Source: Myotis daubentonii (lineage: Eukaryota; Chordata; Mammalia; Chiroptera; Vespertilionidae). Taken from it: a stretch of DNA of 64,000 nt. Below the pieces are notes generated by a model. That model searched no databases. It saw only the letters and a program-made list of their open reading frames with translations, and was not told where the DNA came from. Of this stretch, positions 1-11,847 are shown piece after piece. The DNA lies in contig NC_081847.1 of assembly GCF_963259705.1 (NCBI RefSeq), forward strand, positions 94,330,464-94,394,463. Reading direction: 5' to 3'. The translations under genes were made by a program, and so were the position numbers. The first letter of the stretch is position 1, and the number at the start of each line of letters is the position of its first letter.

Positions 1-1026
1 TAATTTCCTTTCAATGTGCATGAATCCGTGCACCAGGGCACTAATTTATAAATATTTTCCCAAAGGAGAATTACTTGTATGTTTCGATTAGGATTCCCTC
101 AGTATGTTTCCATGCCCCACACATGCCGGTGGCCCCAGTGTCTTCTGTGGAAATGGACACACGGGGCTGAGTGGCAGGGACGGCCGGTGCTGAGGTGCCA
201 TCCACAAAGCGGTTATGTGCACAGGTTTCTCAGCCGATGCCCCCTGTCCTCCTGCCCCTCCCCCCTCCCGAGCTATCGAATCTTCCCATCTGCCCCTTCT
301 AGGAACTGCTCACTGTTTTCTGTGCTCAGGGGTGCTGTGGCACCTGTTCCTCAGGTCATAGGGTTGCTTCCAGGCTGATTGCTCCCCGCCACCACTTGGT
401 CCTGCGGCGACCATTTTCATTAATAGTCACACACGCAGCGGTTCCAGTTCTAACATCCAATTTGACAATATGATGATCTGTTTTGCGCCGTGTGGCAGAT
501 ACTATCCGAGCTGCTGTTCACACCACCATCATTAAGGCAGTTTGGTCTCTCTGTCATAAGCCCTAGAATTCATGGGTATTTAACAGCCATAAAATCACAT
601 GTTTATCCCACGATGACAAGGCAGCGCCTGGGAAGTGAAACTTTACGGAGAATGAGAAGGGCCTTGCTTACTACAACAAAAAAGACTACTGTTTTCAGGG
701 CATTTTCCATCCCCCCCCCCCCCATCAAGATGCAATAAAGGTTTAATTTAATTTCTCACAAAAATATGGGAAGCAGGGTAGTCACGACGAGCTCCTTTGC
801 CGGGTTTCCAGTCATTTCACTTTTAAAAAGAATGGTAGCCTCTCTGGAACTCAATGACACCTGTATAACATGTGTCACCTTTGCGTGTGCGTGCATCGCG
901 CCCGCGTGCTAATCCCCGCTCAGCGCTGCTTATAACCCTGGAAGAGCAGACGTGTGTCTGTCTGCGTGGCCAGTGCTTCTGCGGACTCTTTCCCTGGTGT
1001 CATATTGTTTTTGATCATAGAAACTT
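1..1026. other. Unique DNA, no gene found
   Basis: Mixed-composition, non-repetitive sequence. A run of C at about 711-723 is the only simple repeat. Open frames here are under 100 codons, with no recognisable domain and no splice-flanked structure. Confidence 0.5.
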
Positions 1027-1040
1027 CATGTTTATTTTTT

Positions 1041-1257
1041 ATTTATTTATTTACTTGATAAAATATTTTTGTTGATTTCTGAGAGGAAGGGAGAGGGGGA
1101 GAGAGAGAGAAGCATCCATGATGAGAGAGAATCATGGATCGGCTGCCTCCTGCATGCCCCACACTGGGGATGGAGCCCACAACCCCTGACCGGGAATCGA
1201 ACCCTGACCTCCTGGTTCATGGTTGGACACTCAACCACTGAGCAACACCGGCCGGGC
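1041..1257 (-). mobile_element. VES SINE (tRNA-derived), copy A
   Basis: A bat SINE made by RNA polymerase III transcription of a tRNA-like head and mobilised by L1 enzymes. Read on the minus strand it starts with the tRNA-related head (internal promoter boxes near 1190-1250), passes through the family's CTGCCTCCTGC-type body on the plus strand, and ends in the AT-rich tail at 1041-1075. A 14-bp target-site duplication (CATGTTTATTTTTT) flanks it at 1027-1040 and 1258-1271. It is somewhat diverged from the copies at 20 kb and 47.8 kb. Confidence 0.93.
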
Positions 1258-1271
1258 CATGTTTATTTTTT

Positions 1272-1624
1272 AACCTGTGTTAAGCTTGGACACTTGGTGT
1301 AAGGAATTCATTCAGATGCGTGAGTGCCAGTGTAGCCCAATGTGAGCAGTTAAAAAGCCCCTGAGGCTGCGACGTAACCATCGGATCCCAGAGACGCCCT
1401 GGGGCATGTTGCCGCTCTCAGCCTGCCCTGCCTCTGGATTCTCTCTTTCATTGCCCTCCATCTCTACCCCATCAATGGTGTATCTGTCTACTTACTCGCG
1501 CTGTGGAGGATTGGATGGGGGTGACACTGTTCCCATGCCTGTATATTTCTATGGGGGTAAGGGCGAGACCTGTAGAAAATGAACATCGAGATAGAGAAAT
1601 GAACTCCGGTCAGTCAGTCCTGTC
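1272..1624. other. Unique DNA, no gene found
   Basis: Non-repetitive spacer between the VES SINE and an L1 relic. I see no gene, promoter motif or structural RNA in it. Confidence 0.45.
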
Positions 1625-2660
1625 TATGGTTTTTTTAAAATTAATTTGTTTTCAATTGCAGTTTACGTTTAATGTTATTATTGTGTCAGTTTCAGGTGCA
1701 CCGCACAGTGGCCGCCCTTCTGACGTAACACCGATGGTTACCTCGCTCTTTTTAGCTTTTTATGGGTGATGATTAGACATCCCTTTTTCCAACATGACTA
1801 CATAACTCGGCCCACGTTGCCTGAGGACTGTGGTAATGATGCGCCGTACGATTGGATAGGCTGCGTTCTAATTTTCATTCACGTTAGGTTATTTTCGGTA
1901 TCTTTTGTGATTTCTTCTCTGACCAATGCCTTATTTATACATGTGTCATCTAGTTTCAAAATATTGGGAAATTTCCAGATTTATTTCATTGCTTTCTAAT
2001 TTAATTCTCTGTTGTCAGAGGACATACTTTGTATGTCTTCAACCTCTTTAAAATGTATGGAGGTCTCAAGACCCAATATGGTCTATCTTGCTGAATGCCC
2101 CATATACACTTGAAAAGATTACATATTCTATTGTTACTGCTGGAGGAATGTTTTATAAATATCAACTAGGTCAGGGTGGTTGGTCCTGGTTTTCAGTTCT
2201 TCTATCTCCCATTGATTTCTCGCTCCTGATTCTATCAGTCACTGCAAGAGGGGGTTGAAATCTTCAAACTTCATTACGGCCACCTCTGCTGCCCCTTTCA
2301 CCAGCTTCTGCTTCATGAGCTCTGAAGCTGTTGGTGGTGGATAAACTCGGAGTTTTGCTCTGTCTACTTGATGAATGGACCCCTCTATTATCAGGGTCTG
2401 CCCCTCTTTACATGCCATAATATGTACAGTTCTGAGTTTACTTGGTTTGATATTAAAATAGACAACCTTTCTTTTGATTAGCGTTAGATTAAGTATTCCT
2501 TTCTATCTTTGCCCTTTAACCTCTCTGTGTCTTTATATTTAAAGTGGGTTTCTTTGTGGTCAGCATAGAACTGGCTCCTGCATTTCTTAATCCAGTGTGA
2601 AAATTCTGCCTTTATTTGAAGTGTACGAAGATTTTAAAACTTTGTTGATACAGCCGCTAT
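1625..2660 (-). mobile_element. Old LINE-1 relic, minus strand
   Basis: The left part (about 1630-1810) resembles the 3' end of laurasiatherian L1 in antisense, opening with a T-rich run. The right part matches the ORF2 endonuclease region read on the minus strand: around 2465-2570 the minus strand translates into the family's KYKDTERLK-type segment, broken by stops. Many stops and gaps show it is long dead. The two parts may be one internally deleted copy or two insertions. Confidence 0.75.
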
Positions 2661-2714
2661 ACCTGAATAGTCAGCAACTTCGGATATGAAGACAGATTAG
2701 GCCTTTTTGTCTTT

Positions 2715-2780
2715 CTGTCTCTTGTACATAGAACAGAGAGGCACATAGTAGGTGCTTAGTAAACCTGGTGGACCAGGCAA
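2715..2780 (+). mobile_element. L2/MIR 3'-end fragment
   Basis: Contains the core shared by L2 and MIR 3' ends (GCACATAGTAGGTGCTTAGTAAA at 2742-2764, with the usual GCTCAATAAA changed). Too short to place in a subfamily. Confidence 0.5.
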
Positions 2781-2907
2781 AATGCCAGCATCGCCGTTGG
2801 AAGCCAAGCTGAGTCTCGGGCTCCTCCCTCAGGGCGTGTTCGCGGAGCACTGGTGGTCCACCCACACCACCGGGCAAGCGAAGGCAGCACACTATTGATG
2901 CACCCGG

Positions 2908-3405
2908 CCGCGTGGATGCATCTCCAGGGGGTTATGCTGAGTGAAAAACAATCGAATCTAAAATGGCTGCATCCTGCATGATTCTATTTATATAACATTG
3001 GGTATAAAAATGTAAAGATGGAAAGCACATTAGTGGTTGTCAGGGCTTCGAGATGGGCGGGGACGCGGTTACAAAGCAGTTGCGAGAGGGAGCCCGGGGG
3101 CGATGAGCCTGTCCTGGTTCCGGATTGTGGGGCCATCACACAAAGCCACACATTTCAGAAAAGCGTACGTAACCAGATGCGCACAGCGTGTGAATGAGAG
3201 GGAAACCGGTGCGATCTGAGTGAGCTCTCGGACTGTCCCAAGGTCAAGTTCCTGGTTTGGGCAGGGCCCTCTAGTGACGTGAGATGCTCACGTGGAGAGA
3301 GGCAGGGTGACGGGGACATGAGAGCTCCCTCATGGTTATTATTTGAAACTTCTGTGAGCCCAATGGTTAGTTCAATGTGAAAAGTTTATAAATGGGGGGA
3401 CCCCA
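2908..3405 (+). mobile_element. Old L1 3' end, plus strand
   Basis: Matches the end of old mammalian L1: the stretch equivalent to 'tatgctgagtgaaa', a 'gattctatttatat' segment near 2980 and the 'ttagtggttgtcagggct' segment near 3032-3049, followed by diverged 3' UTR. No intact reading frame. Confidence 0.75.
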
Positions 3406-3410
3406 GGAAG

Positions 3411-3919
3411 GGGATCTGGAAGGTCCTCATGGTGACTGGTTCACCCAAAGGGAGGGCTCATCTTCTCCGTGGACAGGGGCACCCTGACTCCTAGTGGACG
3501 CCACATCTGCCTCACGGTCACGGGCTCCGTGCTCCCTCACTGAGGGGCTGAGCACCAGCCCAGCCGACTGGCCTCCACGGGACTCAGGGATTCGAGGCTC
3601 GGCTGCTGGTGTTGGAACTCCCTCTCCTGTGAGGCCCTCTCCCCACTCTGAGGCCCCTGACCGTTCCCGGCTGATTTATGGAATCCGTTTCCCTCCCCTT
3701 CCTCACAAATCCCTTGCCCTCCCGTCACCCAGACCTGCTTCTGTTGCTGCCACCAGCGCCCTCCCTGCCACAGGGGCCCCGGGAGCGCTCAGCCGGCTGT
3801 CCATCTCACACCAGCAGCGAGCGCTGGACCCGGGACCTCTCGGAGGACCACTCCCACGTCTCTGCACTCACCTCTCCTCCCCTGTCATTGACTTCCCACA
3901 GCAGCAGGGGCAGCTGGGA
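3411..3919. other. GC-rich unique DNA, no gene found
   Basis: GC-rich and non-repetitive. A 255-codon open frame (3494-4261, +) crosses this stretch and runs into an L2 fragment. It has no recognisable domain and is best explained by low stop-codon density. Confidence 0.45.
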
Positions 3920-4665
3920 AAACATAAGCCAGACGATGACATTGCTTTGTTTAAAGTTCTCCAATGGCTGTCCCTTTCATTCGGGATAAAGCCCGAGCTC
4001 TTGCCTTGCTTCTGGCTCCCTCTCCCCTTATGCACAGCCACATGCTCTCTGTCCTGTTCTAAAACACACCAGCGCCTTCTTCTGCTAGGGTTTTGCACTC
4101 ACCGGCCCCTCTGCCTGGAATCCTCTGCACATGCCTTCCCCTCTCACCGTGCAGGGCCCCCGGGCGGGCAGAGGTCTGCTCCACAGGGGCCCTGGCTGAC
4201 CCCCTCGGCCAGTCTTCCTCTCAGTGACAACACCCCCATTTCACTGTCGTCATGGAATTGATCACTTTCTGAAGCAGCTGCTAAACGATGGGCCTCTGGC
4301 CACCCTGACCTGCTGCTTGTTTTAGAAATAAAGCTTTATTGGCACACGGCCATGCCCATGCGCACGCCCGTGGCTCATTGGGCACTAAAGGCTGGAGCTG
4401 AGTCGTGGCGAGAGTCCTGCCACACCGGGAATATTCGCTGTCTGACCTTTACAGGACATTGTGCCAACCCCTGATCTTAAAAGCATATGTATGTATAGTT
4501 ATATATGTGTAATTAGTTATATATGTGTAATTTTTTACTTCTTTTTTTCCACCATGAGAATATACATTCCACAAAGGCACAGACTTTTCCCGTCTTAGCA
4601 GAGTAGCCCTAACGCTTAGAACTATGCCTGGCACACAGCAGGCGGATCGATAAACACTTACTAAA
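3920..4665 (+). mobile_element. L2 LINE 3' fragment(s)
   Basis: 3930-4200 follows the L2 pattern: 'ttctccaatggctgtccctt', then 'tttgcactc...ctctgcctggaa'. The terminal part at 4540-4665 has 'cctggcacacagcaggc' followed by an 'aaacacttacta' tail. The middle (4260-4530) is diverged and holds a short AT-rich duplication near 4490-4535. A relic shared by all mammals. Confidence 0.7.
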
Positions 4666-5300
4666 AAGGGGAGAAGGGAGGGAGGGGGATGGTGGAGGTG
4701 GGGGAGGAGGGACAGAGACTCAGAGAGACCGTGTAGAATGGACAGAACCTGAGCAGGCCTCCCCTTGGAATGAAGCCGATTGGGAGAGCGAGAAGGCAGG
4801 TCTTTGAGGCATCTTCATCCAGTGCCTCCGGCGAGGGCTGCGGGACTTGGCCATTAGATGGAACTATGTCCTGGTCTATATGATCACCACCCTGTGCGGC
4901 GCCTGAGCCCTCATCCTCCTCGCTGCTGCTGCTGCTGAAGCAGGCATTGCTATCCTCGAGGACCGGTCGGAGGGGCCCTGGGCTGGGGTGGGTAACAAGG
5001 AGGAGAAGGTGGAAGCTGGGGGTCAGGGTGACAGAGAGGGTGCGAGGCTGGAATCTGGAGTGATTGAGTAGCAAGGACCAAGTCCGGCTCTGGGGCAGAA
5101 CGCATCACAGTCTTAGCCTCTGAAGGCTGCCACCCGTAAAGGCAGAGCGGCCTGAGGTGCTTAAATAACAGACACGTATCCCCCGGGTCTGGAGGCTGGG
5201 TGTCCAAGATCCAGGGGTTCGAGATTGAGAGCTGTGAGGGAGAACAGGCTCCGTGACTCCCTGGGCCCGTGGGTTATCCCTGGCGTTCCTTGGCCTAGAG
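4666..5300. other. Unique DNA, no gene found
   Basis: Purine-rich at its left edge, with a short GCT-type repeat near 4921-4938. Open frames on the minus strand (137 and 85 codons) are low-complexity and match no family I recognise. Confidence 0.45.
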
Positions 5301-5512
5301 CAGCGGTTCTCAACCTGTGGGTCACGACCCCTTTGGCGGTCGAAGGACCCTTTCACAGGGGTCGCCTAAGACCATCCTGCATATCAGATATTTACATGAT
5401 GATTCATCACAGTAGCAACATTACAGTTATGAAGTAGCAACGAAAATAATTTTATGGTTGGGTCACAACAGGAGGAACTGTATTTAAAGGGCCAGAAGGT
5501 TGAGAACCGCTG
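5301..5512 (-). mobile_element. SPIN-type non-autonomous hAT, copy 1
   Basis: A 212-bp MITE with terminal inverted repeats CAGCGGTTCTCAACC and its complement, and the family's GTCACGACCCC and GCGACCCCTGTGAAAGGG-type blocks. 8-bp flanks GCCTAGAG (5293-5300) and GCCTAGAC (5513-5520) agree at 7 of 8 bases, as expected for hAT transposons. It encodes nothing and would have needed transposase from an autonomous copy. SPIN is known to have entered several tetrapod lineages horizontally. Confidence 0.9.
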
Positions 5513-6232
5513 GCCTAGACATGACTGCAACCTCAGCCTCCGTGCCGATTGGTATTCTTCCCGTAACTGTGCCTGCGTCCAAATGTCCCCTTTCTGTAAG
5601 GACTCAGGCATATTAGAGCAGGGCTCACCCTAAGGTATGAAGAGCGGCTGCAGTGTTTGTACAGGTTCAAGCCTCAGACTAATGAGAGGGCACAGTCCTC
5701 TCATGGCCACGTGCAAGTCCCAGCTTGGAGGGCAGGGCCCTCCCAGCACAATTATAGCCAACAGCTATAGCTGTAAGCTTAAGCCTGTGGTCTGAACACG
5801 TGGCCCCACGTGTCTGAGTGATGTGGGCTTGATAGAGTTCAGGTGCATGTAGTTGAGTAGGATTGAAACCCAGGAGAATGTTGTAAACATCTTGACCCGC
5901 CCTTACTTTGCCTCATGGAATCTGCTGTAAAATAAAGACACGGCTTGTAGTCCATGGTGCTGTCGCTAGCTCTCCATCAGAGAGGACAGCGTCCCACCCA
6001 GACCCAGCTTTCTTCTCTGTCTGTCTTTTCTCCATCCTTCACCGCCCCCTCTCAGGGTCACCGAACCTGGCTGAGCTGGCGCGGCACATAAGGCGCCCAA
6101 TGTGGGGCTGAGTGTGCCACGGCCAGGCCGGCTCGGCACACCAAGGACCTCCTCCCACTCGATCCTCGCCAAGACCCTGTTTCCAAATCAGGTCACACTC
6201 CCAGGTGCTGGGAGTTAGGATTCAACATCTTG
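5513..6232. other. Unique DNA between two SPIN copies
   Basis: Non-repetitive, with no recognisable gene. A short open frame (5908-6111, +) shows no domain. Confidence 0.45.
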
Positions 6233-6423
6233 CAGTGGTTCTCAACCTTCCTAAGGCCGCGACCCTTTAATACAGTTCCTCATGTTGTGGGGACCCTCAA
6301 CCATAACATTACTTTCATTGCTACTTCATAACTGTCATGTTGCTACTGTGATGAATCGTCATGTAAATATCTGATATGCAGGATGTATTTTCAGGGGGCG
6401 CGACCCACAGGTTGAGAACAGCT
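6233..6423 (+). mobile_element. SPIN-type hAT, copy 2
   Basis: Starts CAGTGGTTCTCAACCTTCC, keeps the 'gcgaccctttaatacagtt' block and ends at 'gttgagaacagct', so the right inverted repeat is mutated. The interior jumps from the 'ggatgtattttc' block straight to 'gcgacccacag', so most of the right half is deleted. No clear target-site duplication remains. Confidence 0.88.
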
Positions 6424-7395
6424 TTTTAGCGGAACAGGATCCCACCCATAACACTCTCTCAGAGCTCGGAATCCAGTGGAAATGGTTTTGGAAGAAGAAT
6501 AGCTGGAGATGAAGGAGGAAGGCCCAGCCACAAGAATCCGGAGGCGTTTGCGGCTGACCTGTGGGTGGTGTGTCGGGCTGGTGTACAGGCCAGAGGCCAG
6601 GGGAGGGGGGCTGGGCCGGGGCCCTACGGCTGGTCCTGGAGGCAGGTGAGGACAGTGCTGCACCTCTTTGGCCTCATTTTCCCATCACTCCCACCTCAGC
6701 CCCACACAAGAATAACCCGCCACTCAGCAACGTCTTCTTTTTAAAGATTACAAATGACTGTGTGTGCCTAGAGTTTAATTTTACATCAGCTTTTATTCAT
6801 GAAGCACAGTTCTGCAAAGACATCAATCCTCACTCGTTACTAAGTGCACTGTCAGCTGGATCACCCACCGATGTGTTTCTGTGCATCCTGTTGGAGCAAA
6901 CACGCTTCCTAATAGGCTCGCATGGCATTCGCTCCTTAGAACTTTCTCGCCTAAATAAACAGGAGAGGGAGGGTTCCTGAAGCGCGTGCGGTCACCCCTT
7001 CACCCTCTCCCCGGCTCTCCTGCAGCCGGACGCTACAGCTGGGTCGGATGCAGCCCGCTGCTGACAACAGGAGAGGGCCCAAGCTTGTGGAGGCGTGTGC
7101 TCCCTGTGGCGGGTACCTTTGGAATCTGATTTCTAAAATGAACCCCCAACTCCCTCCTGCTGCACAGCAAGTAGAGGGGTGGCCAGCTCCTCCACCACTT
7201 CCCTGATTTGTAGCTGGGCCGCCAGGTGTGTCCTCAGGCCCACGCAGAAAGGGAGACAAGCAGCCTCGTTCTCTGTTTTCACGAGGCCAAACCGATGGGT
7301 GATTTTTATTACATCTTCCTCCCTGGCTTTTGTACTGAGTAATGCTTTGAGCCCACCTTGGTCTGATGGGAAGTATCTTTCCCTCTAGTTGAGAA
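6424..7395. other. Unique DNA, no gene found
   Basis: Mixed composition with no repeat I can name. Open frames up to 139 codons (6561-6980, +) have no recognisable domain. Confidence 0.45.
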
Positions 7396-7603
7396 CAGTG
7401 GTTCTCAACCTTCTGGCCCTTTAAATACAGTTCCTCATTGACCCAACCATAAAATTATTCTCATGGCTGCTTCATCACTGTCATGTTGCTACTGCTATGA
7501 ATCGTCATGTAAATATCTGATATGCAGGATGGTCTTAGGCGACCCCTGTGAAAGGGTCGTTCGACTGCCAGAGGGGTCGTGACCCACAGGTTTAGAACCG
7601 CTG
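7396..7603 (+). mobile_element. SPIN-type hAT, copy 3
   Basis: Belongs to the short 'ttctggccctttaaatacag' class. The ends are CAGTGGTTCTCAACC and AGAACCGCTG. The right flank CTCTAGTA (7604-7611) matches CTCTAGTT at 7383-7390, but an extra GAGAA (7391-7395) lies between the left flank and the element. Confidence 0.88.
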
Positions 7604-7639
7604 CTCTAGTAGATTATTCTATGGAATGGTTAATCACAG

Positions 7640-7985
7640 GTGTATATGAGTACTTACATACTGTTACAAGGATGCTTATTTGGGGGATATCTTTTAAGAG
7701 AACAAAAATGGAAATAGCCTAAGTATCCAACAGTAGGGGAGTTAAGAAATATGATGAAGTGCCAGTGCTCTCATATGTGTGCCACTTATAGCAGGTGGGG
7801 AAAGGTTAGAATCACAGAGATCACAATCCTGCCTTTATGAAAAGTGGTGTATCTCTCTGGCTATATGCGTTTATAACAAAATTATGATGGTGCTTAGTGC
7901 TTGGAGTACATGTTACTTTTATTTTCTTCTTTTGATTTTCTGGATTTTTCAACCAACATAGGTTACCATTAGAATACAATTTTCG
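7640..7985 (+). mobile_element. Probable old L1 3' end
   Basis: The order 'aaatggaaatagcctaag', 'aacagtaggggagttaag' and a closing T-rich 'ttattttcttcttttgatt' segment resembles the 3' end of old mammalian L1 in sense orientation. Diverged, so the family call is tentative. Confidence 0.5.
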
Positions 7986-9489
7986 TGATAAACTTCAAAA
8001 CAACACCACCACCAGGAGAGAAGTCTTCATGTGGATACCGCCACCTCCCCCTGAAATGAACCCGCGCTGGCCCCGCCCTCGCTGCGCTCCTGCCCGTCGG
8101 ACCGAGAGGCGAGTGCTCTGACTCGGGGATGGCTCTGCAGCAAATCGGCCAGGTGGGCAAAGGCACTGTCCCGAGGGCAGGGCAGGGCAGGAGCGGGGGC
8201 GTCGGGAACCTCATCAGCAGGAGTCCTTGCGTGGCCATTTGCTGCTTTTTCAGTCTCTTGACTCAGCACCCGCCTTCCTTCAGGAATTGGGTGGGGTCCT
8301 CTAGCTACGCCAGGACACACAGGTCTGTGTTTAAGTTTCTGAAAACGTCAATCTGATGGGTCCTTGGCCAGGCAATGGACTGACCCACCTGTGCTGGTGC
8401 TCAGCCTGGCCCACCTGTGGGGGGCGGAGGGGACAGAGGCTTTCGCGTCGGCACAGGAGGAAGGTCTGCGTCTCTGCGGCAGACTCTCCTGTGACTCTTG
8501 AACCTCAGTTACGAAGGAAATGTCAAGAACGCAAGAAAAACGCCAGCGCAGTAGCGTATGCGCTATGTTCCCTATCCACTGCAACCTCCAAGGGCCATGT
8601 AGGCGTGGCCCTACTGTGTGCCACTGTAGGAAGTACAATGACAGCTATATCTCTCAACATTTAGAAAACTCTATGTCTACCAGTTGGCCAAAAATAACGT
8701 TTTTTAATAACTCGATCAACCCAAGGTGCCCGTTCTCTATTTAGTAACATATCGACTTCTGCAGAGTGAGTCCACCCAGGATTCTCTATGTGGGCCAAAC
8801 AAACAAGTGAAAACCAACAATGACAATAAGCCAACTTTTAGCAAACCATCTCTTACCTCCTTGGAGCTCACGAGAACTGTAAGCAGCACAATCCTTGGCC
8901 TGAAACAGTGATGCTTTCTTGGTTGGCCAGGAGATGCTTACTGACGACTGGCCCGCCAGACCTGGCCTGGCGCCGGTCTTTGGTTTCATTCTCAGGGAGA
9001 GAGCCGCCTCAGAATCCCCGCGTGGCCAGTCGCTTTGTCCACCGGCTGATACTGAAAGGGCGAAGGATTTCCTGAGGCAGGCCCTTCCTCACCTTCATGG
9101 TCTCGTTTCACAGACAATAGCTGATCTTGGAAAGGTCACTTCCAACGCTTGGACCTTCCCTTCCCAATATGCAAGCACAGGTAGTAACATGGCACCACGC
9201 CTACAACGTAGGCGATATGACTGTTTAAAGATGAATCATAGGATGGTTGCAAGGATGAAGTAATGGAATGTAAATAGGTTTGTAAATTGTGAAATGCAAT
9301 GTGTCGTGGACAACGTGGTAACATGCGATTGTGTTAGTTTCCCACAGAGCAGAAGGGACAGCCCTCCCTGGCTGGCTGGGAACAGTCGCTCAGCTATTTC
9401 CATAAGAAGAAAAGTGCATGACATGGGATATTGTTCGTGAAGTGCAGGTACGAGTCTATATCCTTTTGTTCTAAGAACAACTGTCTCAG
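7986..9489. other. Unique DNA, no gene found
   Basis: No repeat family recognised. GC-rich near 8040-8200. Several short open frames overlap on both strands without domains, which is typical of non-coding DNA. Confidence 0.45.
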
Positions 9490-9560
9490 ACGTGCTCTAT
9501 CATTCGTCACTGCTTTGCAGATCAGGAAACTGAGGCCCCACCGCTGGCCAGGGATTGGCA
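9490..9560 (-). mobile_element. MIR fragment
   Basis: 'gcagatcaggaaactgaggc' (9520-9539) is the antisense form of the conserved MIR core. Only this core survives. Confidence 0.55.
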
Positions 9561-10662
9561 AGATCCCTAAAAATCTCTCGCTAAAGATATCTAGCAGATG
9601 TTACATGTCTTGCCTAGCCTTTCAAGAACAACACAAGACAAAACATAATTAAATGTCACGTGATGCTTTTAGAGCGAAGAGCATGCCCTTCCCCAGTGCC
9701 CGAGCCCGAGGCTGTGATGTTGGACACACAGGGGCCGGAGGACAGTGTGCCTGTGACAGAACGAGTGGAAACGCCAGCCCTGAAGCAAACACGGGGGAAC
9801 ATAACCGCGCAAAAGGGGATTAAAAGGCATCGCTCTGTTCCCTCCTGGACGTTTACACGGGCGGCTCCTCCATTCACGGCAGCAAAACACAGCAGCCCGG
9901 GCCGTGGATGGTCGGGGCCTGGGGGCCGGGCTGGGCTCCTGTGTTGTTTCTGCCCTCGGCTTGCCAATTACCTTTTTAAACAGCAGCTACTGTTACGTGC
10001 CTCTTTCTCTCTCAGGAGTCCACAAACAAGTTTTTAATTTTAAGGTCAGCGTGGAGGTCACGCTCAAGGTATGGGAAATTCCGTTCCCAGGCTGCGTCTG
10101 GACACAATTTCTCTCTCCCGGGGCGGCCTGGAATGTGGGCTCCCAGGCGGGGCCGAGCAGGGCTGCAGAGGTTGCTCAGCTCGGCGGGGCGCCTTTCCCG
10201 GCTTCTGTGCTCAGAGGGGAAACGAGAAAATCCGGAGAGTAAACATGTGGGAAAGTGCCCCGATAAACGTTTGGGGGTAAAGAGGAGACTCTCCTGGACT
10301 CACAAAACGAGCCCTCACTTCTCGGGCCTTACTGACGCCACGAGAACTCTAGCAGCATGGAGTCCGGGACGGATCGCTCCCCAAACAAAGGAGGTCCTGG
10401 CGAGGGTAACGGTGATGGCGCTGACATTCATCCAGCTCAGGGTCGCTCGGTCCTGATGGCGCAGCAGGAGCAGATCCTGACGGCTTCTGAAAAGATCTGG
10501 AGGGACCTTAGCCCTCCTACCGTCCTGGACAGAATAGGGGCCGCCTCACGCCACCCCATGCGCGCTGCAACTCTTGGGAAGCCACTCCCTTGACTTTTGC
10601 CTCCAGGAGAGCCCATGGGAGCAGCAGCCAGGGGCCAGGCAGGTCTGGGGACCCCCTTAGGC
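9561..10662. other. Unique DNA, no gene found
   Basis: Non-repetitive, moderately GC-rich around 9900-10250. Overlapping open frames (up to 125 codons) on both strands have no recognised domain. Confidence 0.45.
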
Positions 10663-10876
10663 CAGTGGTCGGCAAACTCATTAGTCAACAGAGCCAGATA
10701 TATCAACAGGACAACGATTGACATTTCTCTTGAGAGCCACATTTTTTAAACTGAAACTATATAGGTAGGGACATTGTTATTAACTTAACTAGGGTCCTCC
10801 TAAGGCTTAGGAAGAGCCACCCTCAAGGGGCCAAAGAGCCGCATGTGGCTCGCGAGCCGCAGTTTGCCGACCGCGG
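10663..10876 (+). mobile_element. Second hAT MITE family, copy a
   Basis: 214 bp, starting CAGTGGTCGGCAAACTC and ending GCAGTTTGCCGACCGCGG. The last bases of the right repeat are mutated. It carries 'aagagccgcatgtggctcg' near the right end. A perfect 8-bp target-site duplication, CCTTAGGC, lies at 10655-10662 and 10877-10884. It is non-coding. The ends resemble SPIN but the interior is unrelated. Confidence 0.9.
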
Positions 10877-11847
10877 CCTTAGGCCACTCTCACGCTGGGG
10901 ACCCCCTTAGGCCACACTCTCCCTCTGCTCCCGCCCAGTGGAGGTTGCCGTGGCAGCACGCTTGTCGCTGGCTGAGCCTCCAGCTTCCTAAGGCGCTCTC
11001 CTGCGTGCTGTTGCTTTGGGTCCACAGGCCTGCGGTGTGATGTCGCCCGGACTTGAGAAGCGATCTCCACAACCAGGTTGCTGAGCCCTGACCCCGGTAA
11101 AGGCAGAGCTCAGCGTTTTCTTTGTGAAATGCCTGCCAGTTCCCACCCCGCAGCCCCGGGCCGATTCCCCACCTGTGCTCACTTACACGGCATTAAAAAG
11201 CGCTTACCCATCATGCCGTGTGAGCATCTATTAGTGAGAAGGAAGGCGCACACAATAGGGATAAGCAGCGCTAATGAGACGGAGGCTGTACCCACGTGGC
11301 CCTGAGCCTGGGCCGTTGTATGCAACTGTGTGGACCTTGCTGTCGGGATGAAATCGGACGAGACCTTTGCCACCGGCGCTCTCTGTTGCTCATGCTCTGG
11401 GCTGCTCCTCAGCGAATCCGGCCAAGTCACTGCAAGGCTCTGGAACGTTCCATGCTCAGTAGCAATCAGGTCGGTCTTCTCCTTGTGGTCGAAGTGGAAA
11501 TGCAATCCCTGTGAGCACCGGGGGCCCTCCAGGCTGTAGGCGGGTCCATGTGCGGCTGGTGTATTGATCTCTAATGGCGATTGTTTCGCTCGGGCTGGCG
11601 GAGTGCCCCTCAGTCCTCCTCAGATCGAGGCCATCTTCCAGGGACTCACGGCAGGCCACGGTGTCACTTCAGTTGCCATCGTCAGCTGCAGCAACAAAAT
11701 GTATACTTTCCTAAGAGGAAATGGTTCAATTACCAGAAGAAACAAAACTCACTTTATTTAATCTGCTCCATATTTACCAACATGTATTGGGTACATCTTA
11801 GCTCCACCCCCCTCACCAACCAGACCCCGTGGAAAGATGTTCTAGGA
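10877..11847. other. Unique DNA; possible conserved block at 11160-11290
   Basis: 10885-10920 repeats the 'ctggggacccccttaggcc' seen just left of the neighbouring hAT. The stretch 11160-11290 ('cggcattaaaaagcgctta', 'agcgctaatgagacgg') is unique, balanced in composition and rich in TAAT-like words, as old regulatory elements often are. No coding feature. Confidence 0.35.

Noticed and set aside
3494..4261. 255-codon frame as a possible gene
   Set aside because: Its second half is an L2 fragment and its first half is low-stop GC-rich DNA.
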